Shown here piece after piece: positions 1-9,931 of a DNA stretch of 64,000 nt. The position numbers were made by a program, and so were the translations under genes. The notes beneath the pieces were generated by a model that was not told the origin of the DNA, made no database searches, and saw only the letters and a program-made list of their open reading frames with translations. Every line of letters begins with the position of its first letter. Within the stretch, counting starts at the first letter, position 1. This DNA is from Chloroherpetonaceae bacterium (lineage in GTDB: Bacteria > Bacteroidota > Chlorobiia > Chlorobiales > Chloroherpetonaceae), in NCBI GenBank assembly GCA_028277445.1, contig JANQGG010000070.1, positions 1 through 64,000 of the forward strand. The letters are read 5' to 3'.

Positions 1-1
1 T

Positions 2-1963
2 CCTTATCAAATAGCAACCCTCAATAATCTCTATTGGCTTACTCAGACTTCTACAGCTTGGGATAAACACTTTGTTCAAACCACAGATATTGATGCCTCG
101 GCCACAAAACAATGGGATGATGGTGATGGCGGAGATCCTGAAGGGTTTTTACCTATTGGAAATTTTTCAACCACCTTCACAGGTAGCTATGATGGCCAGG
201 GCTTCATGATAGACAGCCTTACGATAAACCGCCCCACAACTAGTGGTATTGGCTTCTTTGCAGCTACCAGCGCTGCCAGTATTTCAAACTTATACCTTAA
301 ACATGTTTCTATTACAGGAAACATGTTTGTTGGCGCTCTTGTTGGAAATAACGCCTCAAGCACATTGGAAGATTGTTTTTCATCTGGCAGTGTAACAGGC
401 AATCAGGATGTAGGTGGTCTTGTGGGTTATAACCGCTATGCTTCAACGATCGACAAAGGCTTTTCTTCCTGTACAGTAAGCTCAACCATAAAAAGAGTGG
501 GCGGATTGGTAGGTTATAACAGCACCTCAACCATTACATACAGTGCCTCAAAAGGCTTCGTTAACGGTGTTGAAGATGTCGGTGGTTTGGTTGGTGCAAA
601 TTGGGAATCAACCATCAGGGAATGTTACTCACTCAGTAATGTTAGCGGTTCTGAAGATGTAGGCGGCCTGATCGGGTATAACAATCACTCCATCCGGTAT
701 TGTTGGTCTGCTGGTGAAGTTAGCGGCACAACCAATGTTGGCGGATTGGTTGGAAGAAATATAAATGCAATTGTGAATAATTTTTGGGATATGGAAACAT
801 CCAACCAGCTGACAAGTAGCAACGGTGGGACCGGCAAGACAACCGCAGAAATGAAAACGGATATAGACTATCTCATTGATGGTTGGCCGGAATATATGTT
901 ACAGTTTGACTATCAAATAAATTTTGGTTATCCGTTTATATATGGTCTGCCCTACGAGAGCGATGAAATGTCCATACCAGCTAATTATACCGATGCTATG
1001 GATTTTGATAACAATGGCGTTACAGTGCAGTTTCAAACCGGCAATCCCAACACGACCCCTTTAAACTTAAGCATTCAGCAGACTGATACTGAGCCTGGTA
1101 TTGTGGGATCGCTTCCGGGTTTGGTTGAAAATCTCTCGCCCAGATACTGGACAGCCAACCTGCAACATGGTTCGGTTAATGGTACTTACGATATCACGTT
1201 TGATATATCCGGTATCCCTGGCATCAGTAGTTGCTCAGACTTGTATGTCTTAAAACGCGCTGATGGTAATTCACCATGGATTGATGTAGAAACGCTGGGT
1301 GGTGTTCTGGAATTCAGTAAATGCCCCGACTCACTGATCGTTCGGGGATTAACCAGCTTTTCGGATTTTGTGATTGGGGGCGGTAGTGATAATCCACTGC
1401 CTGTTGAACTGGCCACATTTACCGGGAAAATAATGCCGGGCGGGATAGCACTTAACTGGAAAACCTTCACCGAAACAGATAACCTGGGATTTGTAGTGCT
1501 CAGAAACGGCAATCCGGTTGCATCGTACGCCTCACATGCCAGACTCAAAGGGCAAGGCACGTCGTTTCAAGAAACCATCTATTCATTTCTGGATAAATCC
1601 GTTCATCCTGAAAACACTTACACATACCAGCTTCAAAGTGTTGACTACAGCGGGCAAACCCATAACTACAACCAAACTGTTACTTTAACGCTTCAACAGC
1701 CACAGGCATACGAACTCAGCCAAAACTACCCGAATCCGTTTAATCCTACCACCACCATTCGCTTTGTGATGAAAGAAGCCGGGAAAGCAACGCTCATGGT
1801 ATTTGATATGTTAGGCCGAAAGGTTTTCGAAAAGACACTTCAAGCAGAAAAGGGTGAACATTCCCTAACTTTCAATGGCGACCATCTGACCAGCGGTATG
1901 TATTTTTACCGGCTCACCACCGAAAACTTCAGCAAAACCATGAAGATGATGCTTTTGAAATAA
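2..1963 (+). CDS. GLUG-repeat surface protein with type IX secretion sorting domain (5' partial)
   Basis: The reading frame is open from base 2, so the gene begins upstream and only its last 653 residues are visible. Between about bases 310 and 780 it contains at least five GLUG-type repeats with a recurring VGGLVGYN core and intervening Cys/Ser-rich strands, typical of secreted beta-helix or adhesin-like proteins. The end carries NYPNPFNPTTTIRF followed by a short beta-rich domain with GMYFYRL, the classic C-terminal sorting domain recognised by the type IX secretion system in the FCB group. The protein is therefore probably exported and anchored on or released from the cell surface. The ligand cannot be told from the sequence. 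The repeat and sorting-domain calls are direct; the adhesive role is inference. Confidence 0.85.
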   Translation, partial: PYQIATLNNLYWLTQTSTAWDKHFVQTTDIDASATKQWDDGDGGDPEGFLPIGNFSTTFTGSYDGQGFMIDSLTINRPTTSGIGFFAATSAASISNLYLKHVSITGNMFVGALVGNNASSTLEDCFSSGSVTGNQDVGGLVGYNRYASTIDKGFSSCTVSSTIKRVGGLVGYNSTSTITYSASKGFVNGVEDVGGLVGANWESTIRECYSLSNVSGSEDVGGLIGYNNHSIRYCWSAGEVSGTTNVGGLVGRNINAIVNNFWDMETSNQLTSSNGGTGKTTAEMKTDIDYLIDGWPEYMLQFDYQINFGYPFIYGLPYESDEMSIPANYTDAMDFDNNGVTVQFQTGNPNTTPLNLSIQQTDTEPGIVGSLPGLVENLSPRYWTANLQHGSVNGTYDITFDISGIPGISSCSDLYVLKRADGNSPWIDVETLGGVLEFSKCPDSLIVRGLTSFSDFVIGGGSDNPLPVELATFTGKIMPGGIALNWKTFTETDNLGFVVLRNGNPVASYASHARLKGQGTSFQETIYSFLDKSVHPENTYTYQLQSVDYSGQTHNYNQTVTLTLQQPQAYELSQNYPNPFNPTTTIRFVMKEAGKATLMVFDMLGRKVFEKTLQAEKGEHSLTFNGDHLTSGMYFYRLTTENFSKTMKMMLLK

Positions 1964-2363
1964 TCCATTTTAGTTCACTGAAGATTGAAAAAATCACTTG
2001 ACAACAGAGGCAATCTTGTCTAAATTATCCAAAAGTTTCCCTGGTTGCGTTTATCCCTGTTCTCTGGTCACAACTCGCAATTATTAAAGCAAACAAAAGG
2101 TTATCAAGAATAACCACCATTTTCGGCGTTCTGTCAAGGCTTACGGAGCTTCATGGCAACCTATATTTTAAACTGTATTTCAAGGCGAATGCCTGTCCAA
2201 GTAGTTCTGATTAACCAGGATATTTGATTCCAGGAAGTCCCTTTTACCAATTGATATTCGTTTCGGTAACCGGTTCAAAGAAAGGAGGCACTTTAGAAGT
2301 AAGATCAAATCACCCTTAAAACTTTTGTTTTAGAAACAAATCACAAAACACACGGAGGATAAA
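1964..2363. other. 400-bp gap with a promoter-like element, no clear gene
   Basis: No convincing coding frame is seen. It holds a good promoter-like element at 1998-2026 and a small inverted repeat, GGTTAT and ATAACC, near 2099-2115. It may be a long leader for the secreted-protein gene at 2364, a small RNA, or a decayed gene. Confidence 0.4.
1998..2026 (+). promoter_or_regulatory. Sigma70-like promoter
   Basis: TTGACA at 1998-2003 is followed after exactly 17 bases by TAAATT at 2021-2026. It reads towards the secreted-protein gene at 2364, implying a leader of about 330 nt or a separate short transcript. It is a pattern match only. Confidence 0.5.
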
Positions 2364-2822
2364 ATGAAAAATCATAAGCTTGTTATTTCGATAGTGATTT
2401 TGGCGTTTTTGATGATAGGAAGTCAGGTAGTAGAAGCAGGTTCAATTGTACTTAATTTAAAGCGAACAACTCTCAAGAATGTGGATGATGCCGCAGGACG
2501 CTGGCAGTATTCCGGCGGCGATGTTTATAAAGGCAGAACAAAGGTCGGCCATTACGCGGTAACGCGCCGGGTTATTTTTAAAGCAACCGAAGCGCAAAAT
2601 ACTGCTATGGTAACCATGTCCATCTTTTTCCTCAAAGAGAAACCACCTCAGAACATAACCCTGCAAGGCGCGCACGATTTCAACAGCGGCATTTACAAGG
2701 GCAGTGTAAGTGCAGCCTCTAAAAAATACAATTGGATACGCGATGCGAGTTTTACGGGAAATACAGCTAAAAAAACATTGAGGATAGAATGGCTGGGTTC
2801 AAAACAACTCTCCCTGCCCTAG
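2364..2822 (+). CDS. Small secreted protein of unknown function
   Basis: This 152-residue protein starts at an ATG preceded by CGGAGG with good spacing. Residues 1-25 form a typical Sec signal peptide with a charged start, a hydrophobic core (VISIVILAFLMIG) and a probable cleavage site after VEA, so the mature protein is likely periplasmic or extracellular. The mature part is rich in beta-prone, basic stretches and alternating polar/hydrophobic residues, suggesting a small beta-barrel or beta-sandwich. I do not recognise a family. It is a single gene between the T9SS cargo gene and the convergent nrdJ, with a strong palindromic terminator behind it. Confidence 0.7.
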   Translation: MKNHKLVISIVILAFLMIGSQVVEAGSIVLNLKRTTLKNVDDAAGRWQYSGGDVYKGRTKVGHYAVTRRVIFKATEAQNTAMVTMSIFFLKEKPPQNITLQGAHDFNSGIYKGSVSAASKKYNWIRDASFTGNTAKKTLRIEWLGSKQLSLP

Positions 2823-2865
2823 AGAGGTTATTTGCAGGACGCAATTAAAATATGTTTAAAAAGTA

Positions 2866-2887
2866 GGGGCAATTCATGAATTGCCCC
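2866..2887. terminator. Palindromic bidirectional terminator-like repeat
   Basis: Two 10-base arms, GGGGCAATTC and GAATTGCCCC, flank an AT spacer, giving a perfect palindrome between two convergent genes (2364 plus strand and nrdJ minus strand). The position suggests termination on both strands. The same kind of GTAGGGGCAATT palindrome is widespread as an intergenic repeat in many bacteria. Confidence 0.6.
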
Positions 2888-2919
2888 AATAAGTTTTAAG
2901 GTATGTTATAAAGCTGGTT

Positions 2920-5900
2920 TTAAGAACACCCGCTCGTCATGCCACAATCTTCGCACACCACGCAGCTGCCGTTTTGTTTCACATTCATCGAGCCGCAATT
3001 GGTGCATTGTTCCCCGGTATAGCCTTTCACTTTGGCTTGCTCAATTTTCAACAGTTCAGCGCTCTGATGATTGATCTGCTCCTGAAGTTCAGGTGAAGAA
3101 GCTTGAGGCACATGCTTCAGTTCCGGTAAAGCCGGATTTTTAGCCATTGGATCCTGAGTCACCGGTTGAACCGCCCGATCTTCCCCATTATTGAGATTTG
3201 TTTCAGGGACTTCATCAACGGCCTTTACATGAACAAAATCTTCACGTCCCAAATAATCATAACCAATCGATCGGAAAACATAATCCAGAATCGATGTGGC
3301 ATTTTTAATGACTTCGTGGCCGCGAACCGGGCCTGCCGGTTCAAAACGCGTAAATGTAAAACTATTAACGAGTTCTTCAAGCGGCATCCCGTATTGAAGC
3401 GCTTTGGAGGCTAATACCGCAAAGCAATTCAAAAGCCCTTTAAACGACGCGCCTTCTTTGTACATATCAATGAAGATTTCGCCAATAGCCCCATCTTCAT
3501 ATTCACCTGTACGCAAAAATACTTTGTGCCCATTAACATAGGCCTCGCGAATGTAACCTTTACGTTTTTTTGGCAATCGCCGGCGATTCTTTTCATAATC
3601 CATGCGCCCGGCAATGGCCTGTTGAACTTCTTTAGGCCCTTTGGTTTCATCCAGGGTTTCTTCATCGCCAAGCATGATAATTTCATCCAGATCGTCATAA
3701 TACGTGCTGTTGAGCGGCTGGGAAAGTTTGGATGAATCTCTGTACAAGGCAATGGCTTTGATCATGGTTTTCCACGATTCCATATACACATGATTTACCT
3801 CTTCAACCGTTGCTTCCATAGGCATATTTACGGTTTTGGAAATAGCGCCCGAAATGAAGGGTTGAACTGCTGCCATCATGCGAACATGCGCCATATAAGG
3901 AATAAAACGCTCACCGTTTTTGCCGCATTTATTGGCGCAATCAAAAATTGGCAAATGCTCGGCTTTTAGATGCGGGGCACCTTCAATCATCATGGTGCCG
4001 CACACATAGTCGTTTGTGATATCAATCTCATGTGCGCTGTAGCCCAAGAGCGTGAGCATATCAAAATCCGGGGAGTCCAAATCCTGATCGGTAAAGCCTA
4101 GCGATTTACAGAAATCTTCACCGAGCGCCCATTTGTTAAAGGCAAATTTAATATCAAACACATTATCAAGTTGCTCTTCAATCACGGAAAGTTTTTCTTC
4201 GGTAAAGCCTTTTTCCATGAGCGATTCACGTGTGATTCCCGGCGAGCCGATAAGCGTGCCATGACCTTTGGAGTACTGTTCAATTTCTTCAATCTGGCTT
4301 TGCGAATACCCCAAATTGATAAGCGATTTATGCACGGATTGATTGACAATTTTAAAGTACCCGCCGCCGGAAAGCTTCTTGAATTTTACAATGGCAAAAT
4401 CAGGCTCAATACCCGTAGTATCACAATCCATCACCAAACCAATGGTACCGGTAGGCGCAATAACGCTCACCTGAGCATTGCGGAAGCCGTGCTTTTCTCC
4501 CAGTTCAAACGCTTGATCCCAAACTTCATGAGCCGCTTTCAACAAATCTGGTGAGCACAAGGTTTGATTAATTCCAGTTGGCGGGATGGTTAAATCTTCA
4601 TATTCCGTAACAGGTGAATTATAAGCAGCGCGGCGATGATTGCGGATCACCCGAAGCATTGCCTCACGGTTGTTTTGATATTTAGCAAACGTGCCAAGGT
4701 CTTTGGCCAGTTCGGCTGAAGTGGCATAGGCCTGGCCGGTTATGATTGCCGAAATTGCGCCGGCAATGGTTGCGGCTTTTTTGGAATCGTATGGCACACC
4801 ATTGATCATCAAAATAGTGCCGAGGTTTGCAAACCCAAGTCCCAATGTTCTGAAATCGTAGCTAAGCTGCGCAATGCGTTTCGAAGGGAACTGCGCCATC
4901 AACACGCTGATCTCCAGTACGATGGTCCATAAACGGGCGGCATGTCGAAGCGACTGGGCATCAATCTCTCCGGTTTTGTGATCAAGATACTTGATCAGGT
5001 TCACGCTGGCCAAATTACAGGCGGTATCATCAAGGAACATGTACTCGCTGCATGGATTGCTGGCATTAATGCGCCCGTCGTTCGGGCAGGTGTGCCATTC
5101 GTTGATGGTGGAGTCGAACTGCAAGCCCGGATCGGCGCACTTCCAGGCAGCCATGGAAATCTTATTCCAAAGTTCGCGCGCTTTTACCGTTTTGGAGACT
5201 TTTTTGGTGGTTCGCCAGGTTAAATCCCAGGTACCATCTTCTTCAACCGCTTTCATAAATTCACGCGACACCCGAACCGTATTGTTGGAGTTTTGCCCGT
5301 TTACGGTAGCATAGGCTTCGGATTCGTAATGGGTATCGTAGGCATCAAAATCCAGTGAAGTAAATCCCTGATCCACCAGCGAGAGCGTATGCATAATCAG
5401 GTTCAGAGGTACACCACGGTGCATGGCTTTTTTAATGAGAGCGTTAAGCTTATGGTTTTTCTTACGATCCGAGCCGTCAAGCAACGCTTCATCAACAATG
5501 GCTTTTAGAAATACTGAGCTTACTTTAGAGCCGGCAACCATTGAAGCCACTTTATACTCTTCATTGACTTTCCAATCAATAAACCGTTCAATATCGGGAT
5601 GGTCTATATTTACAATGACCATCTTTGCTGCGCGCCGGGTTGTGCCGCCCGATTTAATGGCGCCTGCCGCCGCATCAAATATCTTTAGAAAACTCATCAA
5701 ACCCGAGGATGTGCCGCCGCCGGAAAGCTTTTCGCCTTCGCCACGCAGATTCGAAAAATTAGAGCCCGTTCCACTGCCGTATTTAAAGACTCTGGCTTCC
5801 CGGACAATTAAGTCAAAAATGCCGCCTTCATTGACGAGATCATCCTGAATGGATTGAATAAAACAGGCATGCGCCTGAGGGCGTGAATACGCATTGGTGG

Positions 5901-6411
5901 ATTTAGCAATTTTCTCTGTTTCGGGATCCACATAGAAATGGCCTTGCGAACGTCCATCGATTTTGTAGGCAAAATCCAATCCTGTGTTAAACCATTGCGG
6001 CGAATTAGGCGCCGCCATTTGATTGAGCAGCATGTAAGCCACTTCGTCATAAAACGCTTCTGCGTCGGCTTTGGAATCAAAATAGCCATGCGTTTCGCCC
6101 CAAAACCGCCAGCACCCAGCCAGGCGATGAACCACCTGCTTGATGGAAGTCTCACTCCCTAAAACCTGGTTGCCTTTTTCATCAAGCTGTGGTTTTCCTT
6201 CGGCGTCAAAAAGCGGCACGCCGGCTTTTCGGAAATACTTTTGCGCCAGAATATCCGTGGCCACCTGCGACCAGCTTTGCGGCACTTCAATATTGTGCAT
6301 TTCGAACACCGTTGTCCCATCCGGATTTCTCAGAACGGATGAGCGATAGGTATACTCAACTAAATCATAAACACTTTTTCCGGCCTTGGTATATAAACGC
6401 TTGATTTTCAT
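2920..6411 (-). CDS. nrdJ: Adenosylcobalamin-dependent (class II) ribonucleoside-diphosphate reductase
   Basis: The 1163-residue product reduces ribonucleotides to deoxyribonucleotides in the cytoplasm, using coenzyme B12 to start the radical reaction, so it needs no oxygen and no separate small subunit. The catalytic barrel is recognisable from GSGTGSNFSNLRG, SGGTTRRAAKMV and the NPCSEYMFLDDTACNLAS block near residue 450, which holds the Asn-Cys-Glu active-site set, and from APTGTIGLVMDCDTTGIEPD. The last 35 residues carry cysteine pairs (CTNCG, CVVCEDCG) and a terminal Cys, matching the zinc/redox tail of long class II enzymes. Length fits the B12-dependent family of about 1000-1200 residues. 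The ATG has only a weak ribosome-binding site. It stands alone between terminators. Confidence 0.95.
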   Translation of the reverse strand: MKIKRLYTKAGKSVYDLVEYTYRSSVLRNPDGTTVFEMHNIEVPQSWSQVATDILAQKYFRKAGVPLFDAEGKPQLDEKGNQVLGSETSIKQVVHRLAGCWRFWGETHGYFDSKADAEAFYDEVAYMLLNQMAAPNSPQWFNTGLDFAYKIDGRSQGHFYVDPETEKIAKSTNAYSRPQAHACFIQSIQDDLVNEGGIFDLIVREARVFKYGSGTGSNFSNLRGEGEKLSGGGTSSGLMSFLKIFDAAAGAIKSGGTTRRAAKMVIVNIDHPDIERFIDWKVNEEYKVASMVAGSKVSSVFLKAIVDEALLDGSDRKKNHKLNALIKKAMHRGVPLNLIMHTLSLVDQGFTSLDFDAYDTHYESEAYATVNGQNSNNTVRVSREFMKAVEEDGTWDLTWRTTKKVSKTVKARELWNKISMAAWKCADPGLQFDSTINEWHTCPNDGRINASNPCSEYMFLDDTACNLASVNLIKYLDHKTGEIDAQSLRHAARLWTIVLEISVLMAQFPSKRIAQLSYDFRTLGLGFANLGTILMINGVPYDSKKAATIAGAISAIITGQAYATSAELAKDLGTFAKYQNNREAMLRVIRNHRRAAYNSPVTEYEDLTIPPTGINQTLCSPDLLKAAHEVWDQAFELGEKHGFRNAQVSVIAPTGTIGLVMDCDTTGIEPDFAIVKFKKLSGGGYFKIVNQSVHKSLINLGYSQSQIEEIEQYSKGHGTLIGSPGITRESLMEKGFTEEKLSVIEEQLDNVFDIKFAFNKWALGEDFCKSLGFTDQDLDSPDFDMLTLLGYSAHEIDITNDYVCGTMMIEGAPHLKAEHLPIFDCANKCGKNGERFIPYMAHVRMMAAVQPFISGAISKTVNMPMEATVEEVNHVYMESWKTMIKAIALYRDSSKLSQPLNSTYYDDLDEIIMLGDEETLDETKGPKEVQQAIAGRMDYEKNRRRLPKKRKGYIREAYVNGHKVFLRTGEYEDGAIGEIFIDMYKEGASFKGLLNCFAVLASKALQYGMPLEELVNSFTFTRFEPAGPVRGHEVIKNATSILDYVFRSIGYDYLGREDFVHVKAVDEVPETNLNNGEDRAVQPVTQDPMAKNPALPELKHVPQASSPELQEQINHQSAELLKIEQAKVKGYTGEQCTNCGSMNVKQNGSCVVCEDCGMTSGCS

Positions 6412-6482
6412 TATGTATGTATATCTTTAACGACCTGCAAAAAGCCAGCAGGACATGGTTTAGGGATGAAAAAGAAAACAAA

Positions 6483-6511
6483 AGCTGCCTGAATTTTAGG
6501 TTCCGGCAGCT
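6483..6511 (-). terminator. Rho-independent terminator after the DUF5655 gene
   Basis: The minus strand reads AGCTGCC, a 15-base loop, then GGCAGCT followed by TTTTGTTTTC. It lies 102 bases past the stop of the gene at 6613 and before nrdJ, so it should end the upstream transcript. Confidence 0.6.
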
Positions 6512-6612
6512 CTTAAAATGTCATGATTAAAGTACAAACAATTTTCAATATCTAAAATCATTGAAAGTTTTTTTGCAAAGTTTACTATCAAACTTGAACC
6601 GGAATTATCAAA

Positions 6613-7554
6613 TTAACCTCCGATGTTCTTATATGCTTCAACAATTAAATGCTTGGTTTGCTCAAAATCACTAAAGTCTTTAATTGTAAGTTCAAATTCG
6701 CCTGTTCCAAAATGGCCAACATTCCTAACATCACGGGCTTGCTTAGGCAATGGCTGTATTTCATCAGGATTTATTTTTAAATAAAGTGTCAACTTTTTCT
6801 TATAAGTCTGAAGACATACAAAATTCTGACTGGTTTTATAAGCAATGTAGTGTTTCTTTGGCAACTCTTCTATAGAATTATCTAAAGATATAATGTGATC
6901 TCTAACTGTGTTAAATAATTCAACTATTGAATTTTCAAGATTTTCATAATGCTCCTCCACGGAGTATATTGCTGTTTTTCTTGTAAGTGCTGCTTTCTTA
7001 CCAGCTTCTACCATAACCGGATTTTTACCGTTAAAATCATCCGGTTGCTTTAATGATGTAGAATGAGTTCGTTTAAATACTTCTTCAATATTTAAAATTC
7101 CGTTTTCATAAATTTTGTACTGCCATAATTCAATATTTGCACCCATAACTTGAACTGCATGTAAATCATATTTTTTATACTCAGGGGCTAGACATATCAC
7201 ACGAATATCAGACCAATCCACTTCAATTTCTCCATCTAATGCTTTGTTTGCAGCGATTTGAAAATCACCTTTATGATCAGTTATCCAATGTAAGTAATAA
7301 AGACTTTGGTTAATCAAATCCGATGAAGCTACTTTCTTGTATTCAATGATTACGGGATTTAAATCTTCAGATATTGCTAATGTGTCTATACGTCCTGAAT
7401 GTATGCTGCCTGTTGAAAATTCAGTTGCGATTAATTGGCAATTAAAAACCGTTTCAAGATTTTGCTCAATTAATCTTTGGAGGTCTTTCTCAATTTTAAA
7501 TTCACTTAATTTGATGCGCTTTACTTTTCCGTTGTTTATCTCAAATATTGCCAT
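6613..7554 (-). CDS. NucS-like PD-(D/E)XK nuclease-fold protein with DUF5655 domain
   Basis: I use the ATG at 7554 (MAIFEINN); the frame extends to a TTG at 7584 without a better ribosome-binding site. The 313-residue protein has an N-terminal domain resembling the endonuclease NucS/DUF91 fold: D57 in GRIDTL and E71-Y-K73 in VIIEYKK give an apparently intact PD-(D/E)XK site. The C-terminal 130 residues (IEELPKKHYIAYKTSQNF to the end) match DUF5655, a small domain common at the ends of predicted nuclease or transport-annotated proteins. The probable role is DNA binding or cleavage, perhaps repair or defence, but no substrate is known. A small antitoxin-like reading frame lies directly upstream on the same strand. 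Confidence 0.75.
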   Translation of the reverse strand: MAIFEINNGKVKRIKLSEFKIEKDLQRLIEQNLETVFNCQLIATEFSTGSIHSGRIDTLAISEDLNPVIIEYKKVASSDLINQSLYYLHWITDHKGDFQIAANKALDGEIEVDWSDIRVICLAPEYKKYDLHAVQVMGANIELWQYKIYENGILNIEEVFKRTHSTSLKQPDDFNGKNPVMVEAGKKAALTRKTAIYSVEEHYENLENSIVELFNTVRDHIISLDNSIEELPKKHYIAYKTSQNFVCLQTYKKKLTLYLKINPDEIQPLPKQARDVRNVGHFGTGEFELTIKDFSDFEQTKHLIVEAYKNIGG

Positions 7555-7608
7555 CTTATAAAAATTCACATAAAAACTTTTCAACAGCTAGTTTAGAAAG
7601 AAAGATTT

Positions 7609-7758
7609 TCATTTTGGATTGTCCAGTTTTTCAAGAAAGTCATCCAATGGAATCCTTTCGCCCGAATCCAGTTGTTTAATTCCTGCATCAATTTCTTGTC
7701 TATCTTTTTCAGATAGTTCAAACCAGAAATCTTTTTTTTCAGGTTTAAGGAAATCCAT
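7609..7758 (-). CDS. Small antitoxin-like protein
   Basis: A 49-residue frame beginning MDFLKPEKKDFWFELS and ending FLEKLDNPK, with a possible GTG start 27 bases further upstream at 7785. The middle (LSEKDRQEIDAGIKQLDSGE) resembles the C-terminal helix-turn segment of small addiction-module antitoxins of Bacteroidota and Chlorobiota, which usually read as a helix, an E-I-x-x-G-I-x-Q-L-D stretch, then a V/IP-x-D-x-F tail. No toxin partner of usual RelE type is next to it; the nearest gene is the DUF5655 protein 54 bases downstream. It may be an orphan or a remnant. Assignment is by pattern only. Confidence 0.45.
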   Translation of the reverse strand: MDFLKPEKKDFWFELSEKDRQEIDAGIKQLDSGERIPLDDFLEKLDNPK

Positions 7759-7871
7759 ACCAATTTTTCCCGGTTTAGCTTTCACTAAACTGCCCTAAAC
7801 ATATAACCCTATTATCTATAAAATTGATTCACATCAATTACTAAAAAAACAATTTACATTTCCCCGCATTA

Positions 7872-9686
7872 CTAATCTTTTTTAGGCAAATTTAACGAAA
7901 GGCTGAGTTCTCGTAAATGTTTTGGTGAAACCACCGAAGGTGCGCCCATCATCAAATCCTGTGCCTTTTGATTCATTGGGAAGGCAATCACTTCACGAAT
8001 ATTGTGCTGATCGCGATAGATCATCACCAAACGATCCAAACCCGGCGCTATACCTCCGTGAGGCGGCGCGCCATGCCGGAAGGCTTCAATCATATGGCCG
8101 AATTCCTCATCCACCTGCTCTTTGCTGTATCCGGCAATTTCAAAGGCTTTGTACATAATTTCAGGCTTGTGATTACGAATTGCGCCGCTGGAAAGCTCAA
8201 TGCCGTTACACACAATATCGTATTGAAACGCTAAAATGCTTAATGGATCTTTTTCTACCAAGGCATCCATGCCGCCCTGTGGCATAGAGAACGGGTTATG
8301 CGAAAATTCAATTTTCTTTTCGGTTTCATTGAATTCATACATCGGGAAATCAACGATCCAGCAAAACGCCAGTTCGTTATTGTCGAGTTCAAATAAGCTT
8401 GAAAAATAAGTTCGCATGCCACCCATGATCTTGCAGGTTTTTTCCCAAACCCCTGCGCCAAAAAAGACCACGTCGCCATCTTCAAGATTCAGGCGATCCA
8501 TTAAGGCTTTAAGCTCGCCTTCGTTTAAAAACTTCAAGATTGGGCCTTTCGGACCGCCGTTCTTAAACTGGATGTAGGCTAGTCCCGGCGAACCGTGTTT
8601 TTTAGCATGATCTTCTGCTTTGTCATAAAACAAACGTGGTTCATTACCACGGCCTTTTAAAACCAACGCTTTAACGCACTTACCGGGTTTGCAGTTGCTG
8701 GCAAATACTTTAAAGCCGGAATCTTTGAAAAAGTCCGAGAGATCCTGGATTTCCAATGGTATGCGCAAATCGGGCTTATCTGTGCCATACTTATCCATCA
8801 CTTCTTTGTATGGAATCCTTGGGAACGGAAACTCGCGAATCCGCTTGGTTGAAAGGTTATCAGTCAGGTACTTGAAAAGACCTTCAAGCTCTTCAAAAAG
8901 TTCATCCTGTGTAATGAAGGACATTTCCATATCGAGCTGATAAAACTCACCGGGACTGCGGTCGGCGCGGGCATCTTCATCCCTGAAGCATGGCGCAATC
9001 TGGAAGTATTTATCAAAGCCAGCTATCATTAACAACTGCTTAAACTGCTGAGGGGCTTGCGGCAAGGCATAAAACTTACCGGGATGAAGCCGGCTTGGCA
9101 CCAAGAAATCGCGGGCGCCTTCCGGCGAGCTTACCGTGAGGATCGGCGTTTGAATTTCGTGAAATCCGCGTTCTATTAAATACTTACGAATTTCAAAGGT
9201 AAGCTGGCTTCGGAATAAAATATTCTCTTTTAAATGCTCGCGGCGCAAATCCAAAAAGCGATATTTCAAGCGTAATTCTTCCGAGGTTTGCGTTTCATCG
9301 GCAATTGGAAACGGGATGGGCTCCGAAGCATTTTCAATGGTTAAATCATGTGCCACAATTTCAATATCACCGGTAGGAATTGAAGAATTGATCGTTTCAT
9401 CGGATCGTTTGATCACATCGCCAACAATGGTGATCACCGACTCGCTGTGCAAATGTTCGGCGCGTTTAAAAACAGCTTCATTTTCGGGTTGAAGCACACA
9501 CTGCGAGTAGCCGGTATAATCCCGAAGGTCTATAAAGATCAACCCGCCATGATCCCGAACTCGATGCACCCACCCGGAAAGCCGAACGGTTTCACCGATA
9601 TGTTCAGCACGAATTGTACCACACAAGTGCGTTCTAAAGGGGTTTTTATGTTTCAATTCCAATAGTGTTTTTGAGTCTGAATTCAT
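7872..9686 (-). CDS. aspS: Aspartyl-tRNA synthetase
   Basis: The 604-residue enzyme charges tRNA-Asp with aspartate in the cytoplasm. The N-terminal OB-fold anticodon-binding domain is residues 18-115 ([15 protein letters not shown]). Class II motifs follow: motif 2 [19 protein letters not shown] and motif 3 [11 protein letters not shown], plus [12 protein letters not shown] large insertion (about 290-430) is the GAD domain of bacterial-type AspRS, so this is the long bacterial form rather than the archaeal form. Length agrees with the family (580-600). It is a single gene on the minus strand with about 245 noncoding bases upstream of the dnaX end. Confidence 0.97.
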   Translation of the reverse strand: MNSDSKTLLELKHKNPFRTHLCGTIRAEHIGETVRLSGWVHRVRDHGGLIFIDLRDYTGYSQCVLQPENEAVFKRAEHLHSESVITIVGDVIKRSDETINSSIPTGDIEIVAHDLTIENASEPIPFPIADETQTSEELRLKYRFLDLRREHLKENILFRSQLTFEIRKYLIERGFHEIQTPILTVSSPEGARDFLVPSRLHPGKFYALPQAPQQFKQLLMIAGFDKYFQIAPCFRDEDARADRSPGEFYQLDMEMSFITQDELFEELEGLFKYLTDNLSTKRIREFPFPRIPYKEVMDKYGTDKPDLRIPLEIQDLSDFFKDSGFKVFASNCKPGKCVKALVLKGRGNEPRLFYDKAEDHAKKHGSPGLAYIQFKNGGPKGPILKFLNEGELKALMDRLNLEDGDVVFFGAGVWEKTCKIMGGMRTYFSSLFELDNNELAFCWIVDFPMYEFNETEKKIEFSHNPFSMPQGGMDALVEKDPLSILAFQYDIVCNGIELSSGAIRNHKPEIMYKAFEIAGYSKEQVDEEFGHMIEAFRHGAPPHGGIAPGLDRLVMIYRDQHNIREVIAFPMNQKAQDLMMGAPSVVSPKHLRELSLSLNLPKKD

Positions 9687-9931
9687 TTGATTAATAACTA
9701 ATTTTCATCACGAAGAGATAAAATACAAGGATTGTGCGAAACGAAGCGGAAAACATGTTGATTAACGACGCGTTTTCAATTCTCCTTTTTCACGTTCGAA
9801 CCATTACAACGAAACGCTTTACATTCAAGCCTCCATCGTTTGAGTCATCGCTTAATATCGTAAATCATGACATTTATTTAAAAAAATTCCCCGAATAACT
9901 TCGCTTGCTGATAAATATTTTAAGGATTAGC

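Noticed and set aside
7555-7584. TTG start for the DUF5655 gene
   Set aside because: An ATG with a normal family N-terminus follows ten codons later.
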